Assembly: GCA_047017005.1 (NCBI GenBank)
Contig: JBKXSZ010000027.1
Location: forward strand, 1-16,364
Direction of reading: 5' to 3'
Origin: JBKXSZ01 sp047017005
Lineage (GTDB): Bacteria; Bacillota; Clostridia; TANB77; CAG-508
DNA: 16,364 nt
The notes below the pieces were generated by a model, which saw only the letters and a list, made by a program, of their open reading frames with translations, was not told the DNA's origin and ran no database searches. Below are positions 6,618 to 13,690 of the stretch, in pieces. The position numbers and the translations under genes were made by a program. How positions within the stretch are numbered: position 1 is the first letter of the stretch; every line of letters starts with the position of its first letter.

Positions 6618-6871
6618 ACAAATTGTTCAGTCCTTCAAAAAAAACTTTTCTACTATGACCTCTGCTGACTTCTTGTGATAAACCTTTTGCGACCACTATT
6701 TCTAGTGTTCGCAAGACCTCACGAGATAAGTCGTTTAACTTTCCTCTTTTACTCGCTTAATTTACTGCATAAGGTTACGTATATCTTTTGGGCTTTGGCT
6801 TGTTGAGTAGTCTTACCCTCTTATCCAGCCTTCACCGATTAGCTAAATTGCATGCCTATCGTACTTTAAAT

Positions 6872-6900
6872 AAAGCCATTCACTTACTGTGAATGGCTTT
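6872..6900 (-). terminator. Terminator of the ftsEX-M23 operon and intron target
   Basis: A perfect 12-bp stem: AAAGCCATTCAC (6872-6883), loop TTACT, GTGAATGGCTTT (6889-6900). It starts 9 bases after the stop of M23 gene 2. On the minus strand the stem is followed by ATTTAAA and then the intron's GTACG, so the intron sits where the T tract would end. Confidence 0.82.
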
Positions 6901-6908
6901 GGCCTTTT

Positions 6909-8108
6909 TTATGGTAAATATGGTAATGGATTTACTGGTGAACCTCCTACACGTACTTCAAAGTGCAAATGTGTTCCACTTGATCTTCCTGTACTTCCTA
7001 CTGTCATGATAGCTTGTCCTTGTTTTACACTTTGTCCCTCTGATACTCTTCTAGATCCAGCTAATCCATGTGCATATAGTGTCATCGTACCATCATGATG
7101 GTTAATAACAATGTATTCTCCATAACTACGGTAACTTCCATCTGCATTTTTTAAAGGCTTTGATGTTACTACAGTTCCGTCCTTTACCGCTACTACAGTT
7201 TTCCCTGTAACATTTTTATTAACATCTACACCAGTATGTCCACGATAAGACGGATAAGTTTTGTTGGCAATATCGGCTTTTGAGCATCCTGCTACTGGGA
7301 ATATGTATCCACTTTTACTTGGTGTCGTGTTATAGCTTCCAGCACCTTTTTTAGCAGCTTCTTCTGCTTCTTTTTTGGCTATCGCTGCTAATTCATTTTG
7401 AATATCTCTTTTATCTTGTTCAAATTGTTCTAATTGTGCCTGTATACTTTTTTCTTGTTCATTCAGTTTAGCTACTTGTTTATCTTTTTCATTTTTAGTA
7501 ACTTGCAATTCCTTTGCTTTACTTTCTTTTGTTTTCTTTACACTATCTACTTTATCTTTATTGGTTTGTATTTCATTTTTTGCTGCTTCTATTTCCTTCT
7601 TTTGGTTATCTATTCTTTCTAATAACTCTAAATCATAACTTGCAAGTTCAGATACTAGATAATAGTTGGAAATGAAATCTGATAAGTCCTCAGAAGCTAC
7701 TAATACATCTAAATATGAAGTATCTCCTGCTTCGTACTGAGCTACTAAACGTTGTTCCAATAGCTCTTCTTGTTTATCATAATCTTCTGTTGCTTTTGCT
7801 AGTTTTTCTTCTGCCTCTTTTAAAGAAGTATTTAAATCTGTTAATTGCTTGTCTAAATCTGCAATTTGGGATTCATATTCTGACATTGTATAGGTTAACT
7901 CTTCTACTTGCTTTAAAGTTTCTGACTTTTCGTCTTTTACATCTCCAAGTTCTTCTTTCGCATCATTTATTTTATCTGTTAAATCTTGGCTTTGTGAATT
8001 TAATTCTGATTTACTAGTTGCAATAACATAACTTGAATTTGCACCGATTAAAATTACCATCATGATAAAACAAATGACTTTTTTCATTCCTATTTTTATC
8101 TTTTCCAT
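6909..8108 (-). CDS. Secreted coiled-coil M23 (LytM) peptidoglycan hydrolase 2
   Basis: 399 aa. The start at 8108 has GGAGG five bases upstream. The second in-frame ATG seven codons on has a weaker site. A signal peptide (KKVICFIMMVILIGANSS), a coiled coil (about 30-250, ending in an Ala/Glu-rich AAIAKKEAEEAAKKG), a short linker, and an M23 domain (about 268-399). Ligands His291 and Asp295 (HTGVD), and His382 (THLHFE), are intact, so an active endopeptidase is predicted. It has no Asn/Ser linker, unlike gene 1, yet shares with it an almost unchanged stretch of about 55 residues in the coiled coil. It is the last gene of the ftsE-ftsX operon, 37 bases after M23 gene 3. The likely role is FtsEX-controlled cleavage of peptidoglycan at division or elongation sites. 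Confidence 0.92.
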   Translation of the reverse strand: MEKIKIGMKKVICFIMMVILIGANSSYVIATSKSELNSQSQDLTDKINDAKEELGDVKDEKSETLKQVEELTYTMSEYESQIADLDKQLTDLNTSLKEAEEKLAKATEDYDKQEELLEQRLVAQYEAGDTSYLDVLVASEDLSDFISNYYLVSELASYDLELLERIDNQKKEIEAAKNEIQTNKDKVDSVKKTKESKAKELQVTKNEKDKQVAKLNEQEKSIQAQLEQFEQDKRDIQNELAAIAKKEAEEAAKKGAGSYNTTPSKSGYIFPVAGCSKADIANKTYPSYRGHTGVDVNKNVTGKTVVAVKDGTVVTSKPLKNADGSYRSYGEYIVINHHDGTMTLYAHGLAGSRRVSEGQSVKQGQAIMTVGSTGRSSGTHLHFEVRVGGSPVNPLPYLP

Positions 8109-8145
8109 TTTAGCCTCCGTCCTTTATGGATCTTACATTTTCAGG

Positions 8146-9333
8146 TCAATTACTTTCTGTCTCATTTTGACTGTTTTCTTCTGTATTTGGTAATACTTTA
8201 TTGAAATAGTCTACTGGATTTACATAGGTTCCATTTACACGTACTTCAAAATGAGCATGTGCTCCTGTTGAGTAACCTGTTGAACCTACTTTTAAAATAG
8301 GGTCTCCCCTTTTTACGGTTTGTCCTAGTTGTACTAATATCTCAGAGCCATGTGCATATAGTGTCATGATACCACCTCCATGGTCTATCATTACCATGTT
8401 TCCATATGCTCTGTTATATTCTGCTTTTACTACAATACCATCATTTGCTGCAACAAAGTTCGCTCCAATTGGTGCTCGAATATCCATTCCTGTGTGTAGT
8501 TTATATACTCCTGTAATAGGGTGTACTCGCATTCCAAATGGTGAAGTTATGGTACTATATCCTGGAACTGGCCAAGCAAGAACGCCTCCTACATATTGAG
8601 TATTGCTATTTGCTCCTGCAATTAGCATGATTTGTGCTTCTACTTCTCTTGTCGCTTGATCTATTTCATCTATTTTTGCTTGTAATTGCTTTTCTGCATC
8701 TGTTAATTTTGCCATATAGTTGTTTTTTACCGTTTGTGTATTTTTTAATAGAATTGCCTTTTTCTCTGCATTCTTCTTGGATTCTGCATATTCCTTTTTC
8801 TGTGAGTCTAATGTTTCTTTTGTTTCTTCTATATTCTTTTTCTGTACATCTATTTGATTTAATAGTTCTGTATCGTAATTTGCAATTTCCGATATTAAAT
8901 AATAGTTCGAAATAAAGTCTGTAATGTCTTTTGAAGAAAGCAAAACATCTAAGTAACTTGTTTCTCCTGCCTCGTAAATTGCTACCATTCTATCCTCAAA
9001 TAGTTTCTTTTGTTTATCATAATCCATTTGTGCAATTTGTAATTTTTGCTCTTCTTCTATAATGGATGTTTGTAACGTTTGAAGTCTTGTATTTAGTCCG
9101 TCTATTTCGGATTCTGTTTGATTTATGGTCTCACTTAAATTTTGTACTTGTTGCATTGTTTCCGATAATTGCACTTGAACTCCTTCTAGCTGTCCATTTG
9201 TTAGATTTTTCTGTTCTTGCAATTCTTGTTGTTGAGACTGTAAATCTTCCAAGATATTATCTGCAAAACTGATAACACCTTGAAGGCAAATTACCAAAAC
9301 TAGAACAATTGCTGTCACTAGTTTTTTCTTCAT
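8146..9333 (-). CDS. Secreted coiled-coil M23 (LytM) peptidoglycan hydrolase 3
   Basis: 395 aa with AGGAGAG before the ATG. A signal peptide (LVTAIVLVLVICLQGVISFA), a coiled coil (about 28-245) and an M23 domain (about 258-375), then a short acidic tail (NTEENSQNETESN). Ligands His280 and Asp284 (HTGMD), and His361 (AHAHFE), are present. It has the fuller LytM form GMRVHPITG before the first ligand, so it is the most canonical of the three. It follows ftsX by 22 bases and is the position where Clostridia and streptococci place the FtsEX partner hydrolase (PcsB/CwlO-like). It is therefore the best candidate for the ancestral FtsX partner, with the other two as later copies (inference). Confidence 0.93.
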   Translation of the reverse strand: MKKKLVTAIVLVLVICLQGVISFADNILEDLQSQQQELQEQKNLTNGQLEGVQVQLSETMQQVQNLSETINQTESEIDGLNTRLQTLQTSIIEEEQKLQIAQMDYDKQKKLFEDRMVAIYEAGETSYLDVLLSSKDITDFISNYYLISEIANYDTELLNQIDVQKKNIEETKETLDSQKKEYAESKKNAEKKAILLKNTQTVKNNYMAKLTDAEKQLQAKIDEIDQATREVEAQIMLIAGANSNTQYVGGVLAWPVPGYSTITSPFGMRVHPITGVYKLHTGMDIRAPIGANFVAANDGIVVKAEYNRAYGNMVMIDHGGGIMTLYAHGSEILVQLGQTVKRGDPILKVGSTGYSTGAHAHFEVRVNGTYVNPVDYFNKVLPNTEENSQNETESN

Positions 9334-9355
9334 GTTCTCTCTCCTCTTCTTTTCT

Positions 9356-10261
9356 CTATACTTTTAGGTATTTTCTCATAGAAATCCAGCTTCCTAATAC
9401 ACCGATTCCAATACCTAAAATAGAATATACTAATACAATTTGTCCAAATAGGTCTGAGAAGCTTAGTAAACTTAGATTAATGGTACTGGTAATAGAAGAT
9501 TTTAAGATTTGTGTTGTTGCTAGGCTATATAGTCCTCCTACTAATAGCACTGATAACATTCCTGCAATAATTCCAATGATAATACCTTCTACAATAAATG
9601 GCCATCTAATAAAGCTATTGGTTGCTCCTACATATTTCATAATGGATATTTCTCTTCTCCTTGCGTGAACCGTAAGTTTGATAGTATTTGATATGATAAA
9701 AATTGAAATAACAATTAAAATAACAAGGATTACTCCAGATACAATACGGATACCATTTGCAATATTAATTAATGCTGTAACCGTCTCATCTCTACTGGTA
9801 ATACTTTTTACCCCTTCCATTTGCATGATTTGATTTTGTACATCTTTACTTAAATGTAAGTCCGTTAGTGTTACGACATAGGATGCTGGGAAAATATTAT
9901 TTTCATCAAATCCTGCTAATAGATGTGATTTATCTTTTAGTCGTTCTTTCATTTGATTTAATGCTTCTTCTTTTGTTTTAAATACAACAGTATGTACCCC
10001 ATCTAATCCCCTTATTTTATCTCCTAATGCTTGTATTTGTTCCTCTGTTGCTTCATCTTTTATAAATACTTCCATTCCTTGTGCTTCTTCAATATTGGTC
10101 ATTATGTAATCTACGTTTTTTCCAATAACAAAGAAGATACCAAAAATCAACATAGCTGCACACATTATCATTAGCGACGCTGCTGTTGATTTTTTATTTT
10201 TAAATATGTTTCGAAATCCTTCTCCTAATAAATATGTAACTACATTATATCTCACAATCAT
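9356..10261 (-). CDS. ftsX: Cell-division ABC transporter-like permease FtsX
   Basis: About 301 aa from MIVRYNVVTYLLGEGFRN. A frame six residues longer exists (ATG at 10279), but that ATG has no spaced ribosome site, while AAAGGTG lies just before 10261. A cytoplasmic N-terminus is followed by helix 1 (about 28-47). A large outside loop comes next (about 50-165, with MEVFIKDEATEEQIQ and VKSITSRDE), the part that binds the hydrolase in other species. Three more helices (about 170-195, 220-245 and 265-295) complete the usual FtsX layout. The motif HARRREISIMKYVGATNSFI, conserved in FtsX, lies between helices 2 and 3. The start overlaps the end of ftsE by 17 bases, so the two are translationally coupled. 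It passes the FtsE ATP cycle across the membrane to the wall hydrolases. Confidence 0.95.
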   Translation of the reverse strand: MIVRYNVVTYLLGEGFRNIFKNKKSTAASLMIMCAAMLIFGIFFVIGKNVDYIMTNIEEAQGMEVFIKDEATEEQIQALGDKIRGLDGVHTVVFKTKEEALNQMKERLKDKSHLLAGFDENNIFPASYVVTLTDLHLSKDVQNQIMQMEGVKSITSRDETVTALINIANGIRIVSGVILVILIVISIFIISNTIKLTVHARRREISIMKYVGATNSFIRWPFIVEGIIIGIIAGMLSVLLVGGLYSLATTQILKSSITSTINLSLLSFSDLFGQIVLVYSILGIGIGVLGSWISMRKYLKV

Positions 10262-10931
10262 ACCCACCTTTTTTATCATCTCTTACTATATCCCCATCTT
10301 GGATATGGATAACTCTTTTTTTCATTCTGTCTACAATATCTTTAGCGTGTGTTGCTACTACTACCGTTGTTCCTCTTAAATTAATATCATTTAAAAGAGT
10401 CATAATATCCCATGCTGTATCAGGGTCTAAGTTTCCTGTTGGTTCATCCGCAATTAACATAGATGGATTATTTACTAACGCCCTTGCTAAGGCTACTCTT
10501 TGTTGTTCTCCTCCAGATAACTCATGTGGATACATTTTTGCCTTTCCACTTAATCCTACTAAAGATAAGACCATTGGTACTTGCCTACGTATATGTCTTG
10601 GAGTTGCTTTTACAATATACATAGCAAATGCAACATTTTCATATACTGTCTTATCTGGTAATAATCTAAAGTCTTGAAATACTACTCCCATACTTCTTCT
10701 TAAGTAAGGGATTCGATTTTGTTTTAAGAAAGTTGTATCTTTTCCATTAATAATAATATTTCCTGAGGTTGGTTCTTCCTCTTTCAATATTAATTTAATT
10801 AATGTTGATTTCCCGGAACCAGAACTACCTACTAAGAAAACAAATTCTCCTTTTTCAATTTTAAAAGTGGCATTATGAACCGCTTCTGTACCTGTATCAT
10901 AAGTCTTTTTTACGTTTTTAAATTCTATCAT
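10245..10931 (-). CDS. ftsE: Cell-division ATP-binding protein FtsE
   Basis: 228 aa, the normal length. Walker A GSSGSGKST (35-43), Q loop in VVFQDFRLLPD (Gln86), ABC signature LSGGEQQRVA (138-147), Walker B MLIADEPTGNLD (158-169) and the H loop in VVATHAKD. GAGGAG sits nine bases before the ATG. It is the first gene of the operon ftsE-ftsX-M23-M23, driven by the promoter at 10980-11008. It is a cytoplasmic ATPase that pairs with FtsX to control wall cleavage rather than to transport a substrate. All catalytic motifs are intact. Confidence 0.97.
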   Translation of the reverse strand: MIEFKNVKKTYDTGTEAVHNATFKIEKGEFVFLVGSSGSGKSTLIKLILKEEEPTSGNIIINGKDTTFLKQNRIPYLRRSMGVVFQDFRLLPDKTVYENVAFAMYIVKATPRHIRRQVPMVLSLVGLSGKAKMYPHELSGGEQQRVALARALVNNPSMLIADEPTGNLDPDTAWDIMTLLNDINLRGTTVVVATHAKDIVDRMKKRVIHIQDGDIVRDDKKGGYDCEI

Positions 10932-10979
10932 TTTCTTTAGCTCCTCTTGACCTTAAAAAGTTTCTTTTCATCTGTTTAA

Positions 10980-11008
10980 ATCATAACAATAAAGTTTATT
11001 TTATGCAA
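10980..11008 (-). promoter_or_regulatory. Promoter of the ftsEX-M23 operon
   Basis: Minus-strand TTGCAT (11008-11003), 17-base spacer, TATGAT (10985-10980), with TG at the extended -10 position. Transcription would begin near 10973, about 42 bases before the ftsE start. A second TTGACT at 11022-11017 has no matching -10. Confidence 0.75.
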
Positions 11009-11020
11009 TACTATTAAGTC

Positions 11021-11068
11021 AAAAAAACGATATAAAAAGTGATTTTTTTTACTTCTTATATCGTTTTT
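11021..11068. terminator. Bidirectional terminator between the transketolase operon and ftsE
   Basis: AACGATATAAAAAGT (11026-11040) pairs with ACTTCTTATATCGTT (11051-11065) with one mismatch. Seven A lie on the left and five T on the right, so each strand has a T tract. On the minus strand it would end read-through from the transketolase genes ahead of the ftsE promoter. Confidence 0.75.
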
Positions 11069-11080
11069 CTTTCTTTTTCG

Positions 11081-11176
11081 TCATTTTTTACTTTTCACAT
11101 AAAATTCACAATAGAACTGGTAAAACAGGCTATTTTTTCCTAATCTCTCTAATTCCTCTTCTGTTAAATTTGTCAT
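11081..11176 (-). other. 31-codon open frame, probably a gene fragment
   Basis: ATG at 11176 (a TAA directly precedes it) reads MTNLTEEELERLGKNS, LFYQFYCEFYVKSKK and stops at 11081. There is no ribosome site upstream. The text is protein-like rather than random. It lies beside pieces of a transposase-like gene, so it may be part of the same debris. Confidence 0.3.
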
Positions 11177-11185
11177 TTAGAAAGA

Positions 11186-11301
11186 ATGCAAAGATTAGCA
11201 TGGTGGAAAGAAAAAGCCTTAAGAGAAGAATAAGTGCGAAAAGAGCAGGCTTAGAAGCAGGTTTAGAACAAGGACGAGAAAAGGAAAGAAAAAGCACCAA
11301 A
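11186..11301 (+). pseudogene. Frameshifted remnant resembling the C-terminus of a PD-(D/E)XK (Rpn-type) transposase
   Basis: The plus strand reads MQRLAWWKEKALREE then TAA (11186-11233). One frame over, the text continues ISAKRAGLEAGLEQGREKE. The run of Gly-x-Glu-x-Gly helical repeats (GLEAGLEQGRE) after a KALREE-like segment is typical of the C-terminus of PD-(D/E)XK nuclease family transposases. The family match is from memory of the pattern only. Confidence 0.45.
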
Positions 11302-11309
11302 ACTTTTGG

Positions 11310-11396
11310 CTATTTTTCGCTTCCTACTTCTCCCAATATGCCTTGAAATACAATATCTAATTTGGCTGATAATAGCCGATTTAAATCACTTTTATT
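11310..11396 (-). pseudogene. Remnant resembling the N-terminus of a PD-(D/E)XK (Rpn-type) transposase
   Basis: The minus strand reads DLNRLLSAKLDIVFQGILGE then VGSEK and TAG at 11310. The order SAKxDIVFxxIxGExG resembles the S-x-K-x-D-x-V-F-K-x-I-F-G start of Rpn-type nuclease/transposases. There is no start codon. It points opposite to the C-terminal-like piece at 11186-11301, so the locus is rearranged rather than simply truncated. Confidence 0.45.
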
Positions 11397-11431
11397 TTTA
11401 CATAGTTTTCTTTTGCAATAATTTTCCTTCT

Positions 11432-12364
11432 CTATTCACCTTTTACCTGCTGTATAATGTCTTTACTTGTTAAATGGAAATACTCTAATAGTTTTTCTCC
11501 ATTTCCAGATTTTCCAAATACATCCTTAACTCCCATTCGTACTACCTTAGATGGATTATTTTCAGCTAGTACTTCACATACACTACTTCCTAATCCATTA
11601 ATAATGCTATGGTCTTCTATGGTAATTATTTTTTTCGTTTCTTTTGCAGCTTTTATAATAAGTTCTTTATCGATTGGTTTGATTGTATGGATATCAATAA
11701 CACGAACATTAATATTTTCCTTCTCTAGTTCTTCTTTTGCTAAAATTGCTTGATATACAACATCTCCTGTTGCGATAATGGCAGCGTCTCTTCCTTCTCC
11801 TATTTGAATTCCTTTTCCGATTTCAAACTTTTGCTCTTCATCATATATAACTGGAGTAGCAAGTCTGGCTAAACGTACATAACATGGTCCTTTTATATTG
11901 CTAATTTCTTTTATTAGCCATCTTGTTTGTGTATCATCTGAAGGACAAAATACTTGCATATTAGGAAGTCCTCTCATTAATCCTAAATCTTCTAACATTT
12001 GATGGGTTGCTCCATCCTCGCCTACTGTTACACCACTATGTGTTGCCACTATTTTTACATTTATATTTGGATAGCATACACTAGCTCGTATTTGGTCATA
12101 CGTTCTTCCTGCTGCAAATACAGCAAATGTACTTGCATATGGAATGAATCCACATGTTGCCATTCCAGCTGCTGTTCCTATCATGTTTTGTTCTGCAATC
12201 CCCATATCAAAGAATCGTTCTGAAAATTCTGCAGCAAAAATATTCGTCTTCGTTGCACTTGCTAAATCTGCATCTAATACAACTATTTTCTTTTTTTCTT
12301 TTCCTAATTCTTTTAATGCTTCTCCATAACTTTGTCTAGTTGCTATTTTGTTTTTTGGGTCCAT
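11432..12364 (-). CDS. Transketolase, C-terminal subunit (pyrimidine-binding and C domains)
   Basis: 310 aa, matching the second half of a standard transketolase. It contains the catalytic glutamate that activates thiamine diphosphate (MGIAEQN, Glu59), the conserved THSGVTVGEDGATHQ (His109, His121), LRGLPNMQVFCPSD-like text and the C-terminal domain with DIHTIKPID. The ATG directly follows the TAG of the N-terminal subunit. Its ribosome site GGAGGTG lies within the last codons of that gene, so translation is coupled. Together the two subunits move two-carbon units between sugar phosphates in the non-oxidative pentose phosphate pathway. A dihydroxyacetone or DXP-type activity is less likely from the motifs. 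Confidence 0.94.
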   Translation of the reverse strand: MDPKNKIATRQSYGEALKELGKEKKKIVVLDADLASATKTNIFAAEFSERFFDMGIAEQNMIGTAAGMATCGFIPYASTFAVFAAGRTYDQIRASVCYPNINVKIVATHSGVTVGEDGATHQMLEDLGLMRGLPNMQVFCPSDDTQTRWLIKEISNIKGPCYVRLARLATPVIYDEEQKFEIGKGIQIGEGRDAAIIATGDVVYQAILAKEELEKENINVRVIDIHTIKPIDKELIIKAAKETKKIITIEDHSIINGLGSSVCEVLAENNPSKVVRMGVKDVFGKSGNGEKLLEYFHLTSKDIIQQVKGE

Positions 12365-13201
12365 CTAGATTTCACCTCCTAATTCCTTTATTGCCATTTC
12401 ATATTGTTCTTGATTTGGTGCTTTTCCATGCCAGCCTACCTGGTTTTCCATAAAAGAGACTCCCTTTCCTTTGATAGTTTTAGCAATAATAGCTGTTGGT
12501 TTTCCTTTTATTGTTCTTGCTTTTTCAAATGCCTCTAAAATTTCTTCTATGTTATTTCCATCTATTTTTATTACTTCAAATCCAAAACTCTCTATTTTCT
12601 TATCAATAGGGTATGAACTCATTACTTCTTCAATTGTTCCATCGATTTGTAGATTATTATTATCTACAATTAAGCAAAGATTATCTAATTTATATTGTTT
12701 GGCACTCATACAAGCTTCCCAAATTTGTCCTTCTTCTATCTCTCCATCCCCTACAATGGCATATACACGATAGTCTTTCTTTTTTAATTTTCCCGCCATT
12801 GCCATACCACAAGCGCAAGATAACCCCTGTCCTAGAGAACCTGTTGTCATATCAATACCAGGTACTTTATTCATATCCGGATGCCCTTGTAATTTTGACT
12901 CTATACTTCGAAAAGACAAAAGTTCTTCTTTTGAAAAATATCCTCTTTCTGCTAATGCACTATATACTCCTGGAGATGCATGTCCTTTTGAAAGAATAAG
13001 TCTATCTCTATCTTCTTTTTTAGGATTCTTGGGGTCAATATTCATCTCTGAAAAATATAGGGTAGCTAATATATCTGCAATGGATAAAGAACCTCCTGGA
13101 TGTCCAGATTTTCCGTAATATACCTCTTTTATAATGCCAATACGAATTCGATTGGCTATCTGTCTTAATTGCTCTATTTTCTCTTTTTTAATCTCACTCA
13201 A
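12365..13201 (-). CDS. Transketolase, N-terminal subunit (thiamine diphosphate-binding)
   Basis: 278 aa. His34 in SGHPGGSLS, SKGHASPGVY (71-80), TTGSLGQGLS, and the thiamine diphosphate/Mg motif GDGEIEEG (151-158) ending at NNN (181-183) are all intact. Substrate-channel histidines HPD and GWHGK are present. The start is TTG at 13201, with GGAGG about ten bases upstream (AAAGGAGGAGAAAAGTA). No in-frame ATG is near. It is first in a two-gene operon with the C-terminal subunit. The active site forms where the two chains meet, so neither works alone. Two-gene transketolases are common in Clostridia and Archaea. Confidence 0.94.
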   Translation of the reverse strand: MSEIKKEKIEQLRQIANRIRIGIIKEVYYGKSGHPGGSLSIADILATLYFSEMNIDPKNPKKEDRDRLILSKGHASPGVYSALAERGYFSKEELLSFRSIESKLQGHPDMNKVPGIDMTTGSLGQGLSCACGMAMAGKLKKKDYRVYAIVGDGEIEEGQIWEACMSAKQYKLDNLCLIVDNNNLQIDGTIEEVMSSYPIDKKIESFGFEVIKIDGNNIEEILEAFEKARTIKGKPTAIIAKTIKGKGVSFMENQVGWHGKAPNQEQYEMAIKELGGEI

Positions 13202-13246
13202 TACTTTTCTCCTCCTTTAATTTTTATTTTTTCATTTTTCTTTTTT

Positions 13247-13255
13247 ACTATATCA
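13247..13255 (-). promoter_or_regulatory. Possible extended -10 promoter of the transketolase operon
   Basis: Minus-strand TGATATAGT at 13255-13247, 45 bases before the TTG start. No clear -35 box was found. Confidence 0.5.
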
Positions 13256-13690
13256 TATTCCTTTTTACTTTTCTACTTTTACTATTAAAAAACCATGTAA
13301 AAATAAAAGGATAGTTCCGACAATTCACAACTGTCTTGAAAGAAGGTTTAAATCCTTGCTATTACTAAATTAATTTGATTTAGCAAAATCTTTCTATTTT
13401 CTCTAACTTCTAGTAAAGTTGCAAGAATTCATGAATCATTTGAGCCAATTTCTACGTTTTTTCAATATCTAGTAAGTAAAGGTTTAAATAATTTAAAATA
13501 AGGAAGAGTATAAATCTTCCTTACAAATTCTATTTCTATGGATTATTTGTGTTTGAAAACCAAGTTAAAACATCTCTATTTAAGGCGAACTCAGTCACCT
13601 TAAAAGGTCTCTTGGCTCACCACACCAGCAAACCTCTATAACTAATCTTGTTATTCTATTTTATCTTTTTTCTCCTACTATCTCTAATTC
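13256..13690. other. Non-coding stretch downstream of the pilin-like gene
   Basis: No gene with a ribosome site was found. It holds a terminator at 13500-13522 and a hairpin at 13582-13601 (minus AAGGTGA…TCGCCTT, where a G-T pair works only in minus-strand RNA). It also holds a short minus-strand open frame, AKRPFKVTEFALNRD to SNTNNP then TAG, of 26 codons. The part at 13570-13660 is richer in G+C than its surroundings. It could hold target-site elements downstream of the variable region, or a gene remnant. Confidence 0.35.
13500..13522 (-). terminator. Terminator-like hairpin beyond the pilin-like gene
   Basis: AAGGAAGA (13500-13507) pairs with TCTTCCTT (13515-13522) around GTATAAA. On the minus strand it is followed by ATTTTAAATTATTT. 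It lies 170 bases past the stop, which would leave a long 3' leader of unknown use. Confidence 0.5.

Larger units (their letters stand above)
6261..6864 (-). mobile_element. Internally deleted group IIC (bacterial class C) intron, about 604 bp
   Basis: Reading the minus strand, a 5' ribozyme part resembles bacterial class C introns. It includes GGTGAAGGCTGGATAAGAGGG, TAACCTTATG, a hairpin around ACACTAGAAATAGTGG, and AAGAAGTCAGCAGAGG. The likely 5' end is GTACG at 6864. Then comes only the last ~85 codons of the maturase, a complete domain V (6340-6306) and a domain VI-like stem (GAATAAAT…ATTTATTC), ending near CTACTCAGAT at 6261. Full-length members are usually close to 2 kb, so roughly two thirds is missing, including all reverse transcriptase motifs. 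It lies directly after the terminator stem at 6872-6900, the preferred class IIC target. The exact ends are inferred. Confidence 0.85.

Noticed and set aside
10262..10279. FtsX start at ATG 10279
   Set aside because: There is no properly spaced ribosome site, and family members begin at the MxxRYN-like position, here 10261. Not fully excluded.
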